Part shown: in pieces, positions 57,435 through 64,000 of the stretch | Position numbering within the stretch: the stretch's first letter is position 1 | Layout of the letters: every line of letters starts with the position of its first letter | Source of the DNA: Caenimonas sedimenti | GTDB taxonomy: Bacteria > Pseudomonadota > Gammaproteobacteria > Burkholderiales > Burkholderiaceae_C | Assembly: GCF_007833165.1 (NCBI RefSeq) | Contig: NZ_VOBQ01000007.1 | Coordinates: forward strand, 1 to 64,000 | Direction: 5' to 3' | Length of the DNA stretch: 64,000 nt | Translations under genes and position numbers: made by a program | Notes under the pieces: generated by a model | Seen by the model: the letters and a program-made list of their open reading frames with translations, nothing else | Told to the model about the DNA's origin: nothing | Databases searched by the model: none

Positions 57435-59723
57435 TCAGCGGTCGCCGGTCTCGCTCTTGCGGCGGCGCATGCGGCTCGCGAAGACCAGCAACGCCACGAA
57501 CAGTGCGACGGCCAGGATGGGCAGCGTCCACCAGTAGCCGCGCTCGAAGAGCCCGAGCTGGGCCTCCTTCATCGTGCCCTGCCCCGACGGGTCGCGCGTG
57601 TTGACTTCGGTCCGGAGGCCGGCATTGCCCATGATGGCCAGGTTGCCGCCGGACAGCATGATCGGCTTCTCCATGGACGGCGGCTGCGCGCCCAGGGTGC
57701 GGTAGACCGCGCCGAGGTTGTCACCCTTGCCGTGCACTTCCAGCATGCCCACGCGGTTCAGGCCGCGCACGTCGAGCAGGGGCCGGTCCTTGGTGCCGGC
57801 GAGGAACAGGCGGTCCTGCTCCGGCTTCACGCCATCGCCCACGCCCTGCGGCACCACGTCGACCGCCAGGTAGGCGCCATCGGCTTTCGGCTGCTGGCCG
57901 TCGGCCACCGGCACGAACTTGGCCTTCACCGGTGACAAACCGGTGCTCGCGGCCAGGCGGATGACGCGCGGCAGCGTGGTGGTGGCGTCGTTCAGGTGAG
58001 CGGCCGGCACGTACAAGGTGCCGCCATTGGCGAACTTCGACATCAGCCCGGTGAAGTCACCCGCCGGCTCGATCTTGTCCAGCAGCATGTGGCTGGAGGC
58101 CAGCACGGACACCGGATAAGGCTCGGGCGTCTCGCGGCAGCGGTCGCTGGCGAGTTGCCGGACGAACGAAACGCGGATCGTGTTGCGGGTCTGCAGCGCG
58201 TAGCGCGGCACCGGGGCGACGATGCGCTCGCGCTTGCCGTGCGCTTCCATTTCCTTGGCGCCCAGCAGCACTTCATTCATGAAGACGGAGACGACGGGAG
58301 GCGTGCGCGCCGCACTCGGCGAGGCCGCCACGTCGATCACGAGCGTGCCCGGTCCCTTGCCGTCGGCCGCCACAGAGCCGATGTCGAAGGATGCGTTCCA
58401 GTCCGCGTGGGCCAGCACGTCGAAACTCGCCGGTTTGCCACCCAGGTACTTGAGCGACACGGCGGACGCATCGTTCTTCGGCTCGTCGGCGGCGCTCACC
58501 ACCAGGTTGGTGCCGGCCGCGGCCTGCTGCCAGATCTGCGTGAAGAGACCGGCCGCCTGGGCGCCGGCGTTGGAGGCCACCACGATGGTCGGGCGCCCCA
58601 TGACGTTGGCCAGGCGGATTTCGTTCGGTACGGCCGGCTTGCTGAACGCATCCAGCGCGCGCTGGCGCCACTGGGTGAAGTTACCGGCGGCGTCGCCCTG
58701 CACCTGGCCCTGCAGCGCGTCGAGCGGCTGGCCCATGGCGGCGGCGGTGTTCGCATCGGCGATCACGATGTCGGCCTGGATCGGGCCGGCCGGGCCCATG
58801 GCCATCAGCGCGCCCGCTTCGGCCGGGCTGGCGATCTTGTGGGTGGGGCTGTCGGTCAGGCCGGCATAGCCGGGCACGGACTTCAGGCCCGGCGGCACCG
58901 CCACGCCCTGCATGTTGACGGTGTCGCCCGCGACCGGCAGCGTGCGGATTTTCGGCCGCTTGCCGGCACGCTCGAGCGCCACGCCGACGCGCCAGGCGGA
59001 GTCATAGGATTCCTGCGTCAGCCGGTTCGACGCGATCAGGATCGTCGGCTGCGCCGGCAGCGCCGACCAGGCGGCGGCCAGGTCGCGGATGGCGGTGCCG
59101 TTGTAGCGGAACACGAACTTGCTGGTCGGCTCGATGCGCAGGATGTTGCCCGCCGCACGCGCGTCGGCGCAGGTGTTTTCGCGCGCCATGGCCGTGCGCC
59201 AGTCGATGTTCAGCCGCACGAAGCCACTGGGCCGGGGCTTGCCGTCGATGGGGATCACGGCACTCGCATCACCACGGTCGGCGGTGTAACCCTGCGCGGT
59301 GACGGGCGCGCCGTCGATCGCATAGACCAGCGTGGTGCGGCCGCCGTCCGCGCGCACGTAGCTGGCGTCCAGCTGCAGTTGCGCGTTCGACAGGTCCACG
59401 CCCGCCGGCACCGGCAGGTAGATCTCACGGATGGTGTCCGGATAACCCAGCACCACCGGCTCGGTGAAACCGAGCTCCTGGAAGGTGATCGAACGCGGGA
59501 TCCAGGGATCCGCCGCGAGCTTGCCGAAGACTTCCGCGGGCGTGCCGCCGAGGTTCACCGTCTCCGCGGGTGCCGCCGGCCGGAACACCGGCGTGGTCGG
59601 CGGCTGCTGCGCCGGCGTGGGCGGCGTGACGGGCCGCAGCGTGGGCGATTGCGCCGTGCCGAAGCTCGGCAGCAGGCACAGGGCCGCCAGCGCGGCGGCT
59701 GTCAGGACACGTGGGAGTTTCAT
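57435..59723 (-). CDS. BcsB-like periplasmic protein
   Basis: 762 aa. Signal peptide (MKLPRVLTAAALAALCLLPSFGTA) and one C-terminal TM (LPILAVALFVALLVFASRM) with a basic cytosolic end. In between are BcsB-like carbohydrate-binding/flavodoxin-like repeats (ITFQELGFTEPVVLGYPDT; VRLNIDWRTAMAR; PTIVVASNAGAQAAGLF; VVSVFMNEVLLG; PYPVSVLASSHMLLDKI). BcsB guides nascent cellulose from the BcsA synthase across the periplasm; this relative presumably does so for NfrB. Its gene ends 19 bp before nfrB. A BcsB-type partner is not part of the E. coli nfrA-nfrB pair. Confidence 0.85.
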   Translation of the reverse strand: MKLPRVLTAAALAALCLLPSFGTAQSPTLRPVTPPTPAQQPPTTPVFRPAAPAETVNLGGTPAEVFGKLAADPWIPRSITFQELGFTEPVVLGYPDTIREIYLPVPAGVDLSNAQLQLDASYVRADGGRTTLVYAIDGAPVTAQGYTADRGDASAVIPIDGKPRPSGFVRLNIDWRTAMARENTCADARAAGNILRIEPTSKFVFRYNGTAIRDLAAAWSALPAQPTILIASNRLTQESYDSAWRVGVALERAGKRPKIRTLPVAGDTVNMQGVAVPPGLKSVPGYAGLTDSPTHKIASPAEAGALMAMGPAGPIQADIVIADANTAAAMGQPLDALQGQVQGDAAGNFTQWRQRALDAFSKPAVPNEIRLANVMGRPTIVVASNAGAQAAGLFTQIWQQAAAGTNLVVSAADEPKNDASAVSLKYLGGKPASFDVLAHADWNASFDIGSVAADGKGPGTLVIDVAASPSAARTPPVVSVFMNEVLLGAKEMEAHGKRERIVAPVPRYALQTRNTIRVSFVRQLASDRCRETPEPYPVSVLASSHMLLDKIEPAGDFTGLMSKFANGGTLYVPAAHLNDATTTLPRVIRLAASTGLSPVKAKFVPVADGQQPKADGAYLAVDVVPQGVGDGVKPEQDRLFLAGTKDRPLLDVRGLNRVGMLEVHGKGDNLGAVYRTLGAQPPSMEKPIMLSGGNLAIMGNAGLRTEVNTRDPSGQGTMKEAQLGLFERGYWWTLPILAVALFVALLVFASRMRRRKSETGDR

Positions 59724-59765
59724 GGTGCACCTCGTTGTAAAAGTATTGGTTCGCGCGCTCTTGCT

Positions 59766-61409
59766 CTAGGGCAGCTGGCTGGGCTTGACCCAGGTGTAGC
59801 CGAGCGCCGTGATCCCTTCGACCGTCTTCTTGAAGTCCGCGAAGCCCGGCGTGCCGACCGCCGGCTCCAGCCAGAAGGGATGGAAGAAGAAGGAGGCGAA
59901 GCCGTCACGCACCGCCAGCGCGTAGCGGGCGTTGGTGATGAGGTCGTCCGCCGTGTAGTTGTAGTTGGAGGTCGGGTCGATCGTGCTGATGTCGTACTCG
60001 ATGTTCCCCAGGTTCTCCGGCAGCACGCGCTGGCCGTAGTAGTCCTTGCCGATCACGTACGGGAAGATCTGGCCCACCGAGAAGTCCTTGCCCACCGGCG
60101 CGAAGAAGTTCGGCTTGTCGGCCGTGAAGTACACGACGCGCTGGTAGGTGGTGCCGAACACCTGCGGGACGGCCTTGGAAGCCAGCGGCGAGGCGTGGTA
60201 GTGCGGCGTCTCCCAGGCCACCGGGTTGTAGCCGTTGGCGCGCATGTCGCGCAGGCCCGCGTTCAGGCGGCCGAGCGCCCAGCTGGTGGAATCTTCCGGC
60301 ACCGGCCTGTTGTTGACGATGTCCCAGAACTCGTAGTCGTCGCCGCTCACGCCGGTGTGCGGGTTGCGCATGCTGCCGTACTGGTGGGTGTAGCCGTGCA
60401 TGACCATCTCGGCACCGGCCTTCTGGCGGGCATAGTCGAGCGACTTGCGCAGGTTCGTGGCCTGCGACAGCGTCACGCTCTGCGGCGTGCCGCCGTTGTA
60501 GAGGCCCAGCGGATCCATGTAGTGCGGGATCACGGCGATCGAGAACGGCACGGCCTTGGAAGCCATGTAGTCGGTCAGCGTCTTCATGGCGTTGGTGTCC
60601 ACCATCGCGCCCACGTCCTCCAGCCGCACCATCGCCTTGTGGCTCTCGGCGTGGTTGATGCCCAGCATGTCGTGCAGCAGGTCGGAGAAGACCAGGTAGC
60701 GGTCGCGCGGGCCGATGAAGCTGAAGGGCAGGTCCGCCACGTACCAGAAGTTGCCGGCGCGCACGATGTAGGGCGCGACCTCCCCGGCCTTCGGGTTGGC
60801 AACGGACACGACGGCTGTGGCCTTGGCCGGGTCGGCGATCGCCGTCCAGCCGATGTCCGGATCCGAATTGATCGCGTTGCGGCCTGCGTCGTAGGTGTAG
60901 TACTTGACGAAGTCGAGGTTCTTGTACTTCACCGTGTCGAAGAAGCCCGGATTCGGGTTCGACGACGAAGGCTGCGCGTTCAAGCCGCGCAGGCCGTAGA
61001 ACGAGATGCCCTTGTTGGCCGTGAAGTTGTACTGGGCGTTCCAGGCCAGCTGCCAGATGTTGTACTTGAACCAGACGACGGTCTTGGTCGTGGTCATCGC
61101 GTCATTCAGGAAGGCCGCCGGAATCTGGTGGTCGTAGGCGGCGCCCAGGTAGAAGGTGGCCTGGTAGTTGTTGACGCGGCCGGCGGTGTATTGCTGCACC
61201 GGAACCAGGTCGACCTGTGCGTTGAAGTGCCCGAGCAGGTTGCGCAGCATGATGGCGTAGGCCATGCCGAGCTTGTCCCATTCGGTGCCGGAAGGCGCGT
61301 CGTAGAGGGCCAGGACCTTGGGGACGGTCGTCTGGGCCTGCGCGGGAAGCGCGCCCAGGAAGGCCGTGCAGGCGACGAGGGCGAGGAAGAAGCGGCGGAT
61401 GAGTTTCAT
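59766..61409 (-). CDS. DUF2334 deacetylase-like exported protein
   Basis: 547 aa with a signal peptide (MKLIRRFFLALVACTAFLGALPAQAQ). The second half is a DUF2334/polysaccharide deacetylase-type barrel: MVRLEDVGAMVDT (metal Asp), MVMHGYTHQYGSM (HxxxH-type metal site), VAWETPHYHASPLASK. The first half is a Rossmann-like sensor or binding domain (VPKVLALYDAPSGTEWDKLGMAYAIML). The expected activity is removal of acetyl from a polymer such as poly-ManNAc or GlcNAc; not proven. Eleven bp after the small exported protein and 42 bp ahead of the BcsB-like gene. Confidence 0.85.
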   Translation of the reverse strand: MKLIRRFFLALVACTAFLGALPAQAQTTVPKVLALYDAPSGTEWDKLGMAYAIMLRNLLGHFNAQVDLVPVQQYTAGRVNNYQATFYLGAAYDHQIPAAFLNDAMTTTKTVVWFKYNIWQLAWNAQYNFTANKGISFYGLRGLNAQPSSSNPNPGFFDTVKYKNLDFVKYYTYDAGRNAINSDPDIGWTAIADPAKATAVVSVANPKAGEVAPYIVRAGNFWYVADLPFSFIGPRDRYLVFSDLLHDMLGINHAESHKAMVRLEDVGAMVDTNAMKTLTDYMASKAVPFSIAVIPHYMDPLGLYNGGTPQSVTLSQATNLRKSLDYARQKAGAEMVMHGYTHQYGSMRNPHTGVSGDDYEFWDIVNNRPVPEDSTSWALGRLNAGLRDMRANGYNPVAWETPHYHASPLASKAVPQVFGTTYQRVVYFTADKPNFFAPVGKDFSVGQIFPYVIGKDYYGQRVLPENLGNIEYDISTIDPTSNYNYTADDLITNARYALAVRDGFASFFFHPFWLEPAVGTPGFADFKKTVEGITALGYTWVKPSQLP

Positions 61410-61420
61410 GATCGTTCGCC

Positions 61421-61717
61421 TTATTTCTTGCCGCCGGAGCGGTCGTTCTTGTCCTTCTTGTCGTCCTTGCCCGACTTGTCCTTCTTGTCCTTGTCGTCGT
61501 GGTCCTCGTCGTCGCGCGTGTAGTCCTTCTTGTGGTGCATCTTGTGGTGGTGCGCGCGCACGTGGCGCTTGCGCTCCTCCAGGTGCAGGCCGGGGTCGGG
61601 CCGGGCCTGTTGCGCGCCGATCGGCAGCGGCGGGGGGGCCACCGTCTGGGCGACGGCGGGCACCGAAGCGCACGCGGCCGCGGCCGCGAGCGCGATGGGC
61701 ATGAGCAGGGTTTTCAT
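61421..61717 (-). CDS. Small exported Lys/Asp/His-rich protein
   Basis: 98 aa. Signal peptide MKTLLMPIALAAAAACASVPAVAQ; mature part of about 74 aa with HHHKMHHKK then alternating Lys/Asp runs (DDEDHDDKDKKDKSGKDD). No fold is evident; it is probably disordered in the periplasm. An alternative start at 61738 overlaps the wecB stop (ATGA) but is not needed for export. Conserved position between wecB and the deacetylase would argue for a role in metal handling or polymer contact; unknown. Confidence 0.65.
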   Translation of the reverse strand: MKTLLMPIALAAAAACASVPAVAQTVAPPPLPIGAQQARPDPGLHLEERKRHVRAHHHKMHHKKDYTRDDEDHDDKDKKDKSGKDDKKDKNDRSGGKK

Positions 61718-61734
61718 GGACAACAGCTCCAGGT

Positions 61735-62859
61735 TCATGCCGCGACAGCGGCCTCTTCAACGACGGGTGCCAGGCGTGCGAGCACGGCCTGCGTGATGCG
61801 GCGAGCGGCAGTGCCGTCGCCAAAGGGGTTCGCGACGTGCCGCATGGCGGCGGCCTCGTCGTCATGCGCGAGCAGGCGTTCGACGGCCGCGACAATCGCC
61901 TCGCGATCGGGCCCGACGATCCGCGCGCAGCCCGCTTCCACGGCCTCGGGCCGTTCGGTTTCGCGGCGCAGCACGAGCGTGGGCACACCAAAGGTCGGCG
62001 CTTCTTCCTGCAACCCGCCGGAATCCGTGAGCAGCAGCGATGCGCCGGCCAGCGCCTGCTGCATCTCCAGGTAGTCGAGGGGCGCCACCAGCTTCACGTT
62101 GGTGACGCCCTGCAGGATGCTGTGGGCCGGGCCCTGCACGACCGGATTGAGGTGCACGGGAAACAGGACGCGCTGCTCCGGATGGGCACGCGCGATGTCG
62201 GCGATCGCATGGAAGATGTCTTCCATCTCGCGGCCCCAGTGTTCGCGCCGGTGCGACGTGACCAGGATGTGGCCACGGCGCGGGTCGCCTTCCGGGCGGA
62301 TGCCGTGGCGCTCGCTGACCCATTGCTGGGCATCGACGACGGTGTTGCCGGTCAGCAGGATCTTCTCGGGCTCAATGCCTTCCCGCAACAGCGCCGAGCG
62401 CGCCCGCTCGGTCGGCGCGAAGTGCATGCAGGCGAGGCGGCTGATCATCTGGCGCAGGCCCTCCTCCGGGAACGGCCGCTCCAGGTTGTAGGTGCGCAGG
62501 CCCGCCTCGACGTGCGCCACGGCCACCCGGCGGTAGAAGGCCGAGAGGGCCCCGAGAAAGGCACTTTCGGTATCGCCCTGCACGATGCAGAGATCCCACC
62601 GGCGCTCGCTCATCAGCGCATCCAGCTGGGCCCGGCATTCCAGGCTGAAGGCTTCCAGGGAGGCCCCCTTGCGCGTCAGCCGGACGTCCGGCTCGATGCC
62701 GAAGCAGCGCAGCATGCCCTCGGCCATGTCGCCGTGCTGCCCGGTGTGCACCCACAGGACGCACACGCCCGGCTCGTGCCGGAGCGCGTGATACACGGGC
62801 GCGAGCTTGATGATTTCAGGGCGGGTCCCGCAAACAATCCCGACGATGCGATGGTCCAA
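61735..62859 (-). CDS. wecB: UDP-GlcNAc 2-epimerase (non-hydrolysing)
   Basis: 374 aa, the usual length. Converts UDP-GlcNAc to UDP-ManNAc. Signatures are IVCGTRPEIIKLAPVYHAL, VHTGQHGDMAEGML, HVEAGLRTYNLERPFPEEGLRQ, APTERARSALLREGI, VTSHRREHWGREM (catalytic His) and LTDSGGLQEEAPTFGVPTL. TTG start at 62859 with GGGAG 8-12 bp upstream. Head of the nine-gene exopolysaccharide run; a UDP-ManNAc supply is what NfrB requires in E. coli. Confidence 0.95.
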   Translation of the reverse strand: MDHRIVGIVCGTRPEIIKLAPVYHALRHEPGVCVLWVHTGQHGDMAEGMLRCFGIEPDVRLTRKGASLEAFSLECRAQLDALMSERRWDLCIVQGDTESAFLGALSAFYRRVAVAHVEAGLRTYNLERPFPEEGLRQMISRLACMHFAPTERARSALLREGIEPEKILLTGNTVVDAQQWVSERHGIRPEGDPRRGHILVTSHRREHWGREMEDIFHAIADIARAHPEQRVLFPVHLNPVVQGPAHSILQGVTNVKLVAPLDYLEMQQALAGASLLLTDSGGLQEEAPTFGVPTLVLRRETERPEAVEAGCARIVGPDREAIVAAVERLLAHDDEAAAMRHVANPFGDGTAARRITQAVLARLAPVVEEAAVAA

Positions 62860-63037
62860 ATCCGGCTCCCTACGCCGGAGATGCCCGGCAGTAGTTACAA
62901 CTCGGCCGTGAGCAATCCTGCTGCAAGGCCCGTCACGCCTGACATCACACAGTTGGAATCAACTGCATGTATCAAACTCAAACGGGATGTTGGATTTGTA
63001 AGGGGAACGAGTTCGCAGGCGTGGCCCGCGTCTGCTG

Positions 63038-63053
63038 GTAGGACGGTGCCTAC
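63038..63053. promoter_or_regulatory. GTAGG-N6-CCTAC motif, copy 3
   Basis: Perfect copy (GTAGG 63038-63042, CCTAC 63049-63053), 179 bp upstream of wecB, at the 3' end of the small unknown gene. The interval to wecB (62860-63037) is AT-richer than its surroundings and probably holds the operon promoter, but I could not place a -35/-10 pair. Confidence 0.45.
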
Positions 63054-63427
63054 TGCAGAGACGCTCTAGACGGGCCCGCGGCGCGACCGGTCGCCAGGTA
63101 ACTGCAGCGTTCCCGCAGGGCGGCGACGGCCTCGACCTGGGCCGCCAGCAGCACCGCCACGTCAACGCGTGGGCCCTCGCGCGATTGCTGCCACATGCCG
63201 TGCATCAGTTCGAAGTGGCGGATCATCACGTCGACCCAGAGCACCGAGACGGTCGGGAGCGACGACGCGTACATGCGCATTTCATCCATGCGCAGGCCGA
63301 TCTGGTGGTAGAGCTCCGGGTCGATCTGGGGACTGACGATGCGCCTCACGTCGCCTTCATAGGCGGCCAGCGCGGCCGAGAACTGGACCGCGATCGCGGG
63401 GAACGCTTCGTGCTGGGTCGACGACAT
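63050..63427 (-). CDS. Protein of unknown function
   Basis: 125 aa from ATG 63427, all alpha-helical in appearance (AFPAIAVQFSAALAAYEGDVRRI; PELYHQIGLRMDEMRMYASSL; VAVLLAAQVEAVAALRERCS). No signal peptide or known motif. Divergent from cheB across 98 bp, so it may belong with chemotaxis or a related phosphorelay; this is context only. Confidence 0.6.
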   Translation of the reverse strand: MSSTQHEAFPAIAVQFSAALAAYEGDVRRIVSPQIDPELYHQIGLRMDEMRMYASSLPTVSVLWVDVMIRHFELMHGMWQQSREGPRVDVAVLLAAQVEAVAALRERCSYLATGRAAGPSRASLQ

Positions 63428-63525
63428 GCATGCCAGTTTACGCACGGCCGCGCATGCTCTGCAACCGGCGAAAAAAACTTTCCGCCGGACGGCGCGCGGC
63501 GCCGCAATTCACCAGAATGAGAGTC

Positions 63526-64000
63526 ATGCAAGACCAGAACGCGCTCGTGGCGATCGGCGCTTCCGCCGGCGGGGTTTCCGCCCTCCTGGAGATCGCCGCC
63601 GCCCTGCCCGGCGACTTTCCCGCCCCCATTTGCGTGGTGCAGCACATCGGCGGCCACAGCAGCGTGCTGCCGGAACTTCTGCAACGGCGCGGCCCCCTCC
63701 CCGCCGTCCATGCGGCGGACGGGGACAGGCTGGCGCCCGGCCGCTTCCATGTGGCGCCGCCCGATCACCACCTGCTCTTGCGGGGCGACGTCATGCACCT
63801 GACCCGTGGCCCCAAGCAGAATTTCGCGCGGCCGGCGATCGACCCTCTCTTCCGCACGGTCGCGCTGGACTGGGGAGCCCGGGCCATCGGCGTCGTCCTC
63901 ACCGGCCAACTCGATGACGGCACCGCCGGGCTGAAAGCGATCAAGGAGCAAGGCGGCACCGCCATCGTGCAGGACCCCACCACGGCCGTGGAACCCGACA
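63526..64000 (+). CDS. cheB: CheB-type methylesterase domain (3' end outside window)
   Basis: 158 codons visible. The catalytic triad positions of CheB methylesterase are present: VAIGASAGGVSALL (Ser), VVQHIGGHSSVLPELLQ (His) and VVLTGQLDDGTAGLKAIKEQG (Asp). No N-terminal receiver, so this is a stand-alone CheB-type domain, or the start of a CheB-CheR fusion continuing beyond the edge. ATG 63526 has GAGAG just upstream; 63517 is an alternative. Confidence 0.9.
   Translation, partial: MQDQNALVAIGASAGGVSALLEIAAALPGDFPAPICVVQHIGGHSSVLPELLQRRGPLPAVHAADGDRLAPGRFHVAPPDHHLLLRGDVMHLTRGPKQNFARPAIDPLFRTVALDWGARAIGVVLTGQLDDGTAGLKAIKEQGGTAIVQDPTTAVEPD

Noticed and set aside
1..64000. CRISPR array, tRNA or rRNA genes, prophage or transposase
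   Set aside because: No regularly spaced repeats, tRNA-like cloverleaf with CCA arm, rRNA sequence or integrase/transposase frame was found on either strand.

Overview
The window is a GC-rich (roughly two-thirds G+C by eye) bacterial chromosome segment with dense genes, frequent ATGA/GTGA/TTGA stop-start overlaps, a Bug/TctC-type binding protein, a zapA-6S RNA arrangement and GC-rich REP-like palindromes. Together these fit Betaproteobacteria, Burkholderiales, most likely a Comamonadaceae-like genome. No tRNA, rRNA, CRISPR array, prophage or transposase was seen. The first bases are a 21-nt poly-C run that looks like a contig edge.

Layout. 1-4718 (minus): an MdtA/MdtB-type RND efflux pair, the permease running off the left edge. 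4886-7694 (minus): a lipoprotein alkaline-phosphatase-superfamily enzyme, a methyltransferase and a universal stress protein. 7768-18580 (minus): an eleven-gene cobalamin uptake and salvage operon (btuB, a signal-less BtuF-like protein, cobU, btuF, btuC, btuD, cobO, cbiB, an unexpected alpha/beta hydrolase, cobQ, cobT) behind a cobalamin riboswitch at about 18668-18907. 18956-19770 (plus): zapB-like, zapA and a 6S RNA candidate. 20002-25565: DUF5939-type nucleotide cyclase, TauE-type exporter, a P450/monooxygenase pair divergent from an ArsR regulator, a hydrolase and a small zinc-ribbon protein. 25626-34199: two divergent units around a GntR regulator with twin operators; one encodes an aminotransferase, TctC, CaiB and enoyl-CoA hydratase, the other GntR, a YdiJ-type D-2-hydroxyacid dehydrogenase and an acetyltransferase. 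34260-39929: tannase-family esterase divergent from MarR, hybrid histidine kinase, a small exported protein and CsbD. 39992-42778: PBP1a. 42963-48416: a DUF2917 protein and a signalling patch with degenerate kinase/receiver proteins and a PAS-GGDEF-EAL protein. 63050-64000: a small unknown protein and a 3'-truncated CheB.

The most interesting region is 48525-62859, nine genes on the minus strand in one tight run: wecB, a small charged exported protein, a DUF2334 deacetylase-like protein, a BcsB-like protein, NfrB, NfrA, a DUF4434-like lipoprotein, a FimV-like protein and a GAF-(degenerate GGDEF)-EAL protein. I read it as a self-contained c-di-GMP-gated exopolysaccharide system. WecB would make UDP-ManNAc. 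NfrB, a GT2 synthase with four MshEN-type c-di-GMP-binding motifs, would polymerise it. The BcsB-like protein and NfrA would carry the glycan through periplasm and outer membrane, the deacetylase- and glycosidase-like proteins would modify it, and the EAL protein would lower c-di-GMP. NfrA/NfrB/WecB are known in E. coli as a phage N4 receptor glycan pathway; the combination seen here is one I do not recognise as described.

REP-like elements have entered coding sequence in frame at least three times (mdtB tail, mdtA tail, middle of cobU). A short palindrome, GTAGG-N6-CCTAC, recurs in intergenic DNA near c-di-GMP and exopolysaccharide genes.
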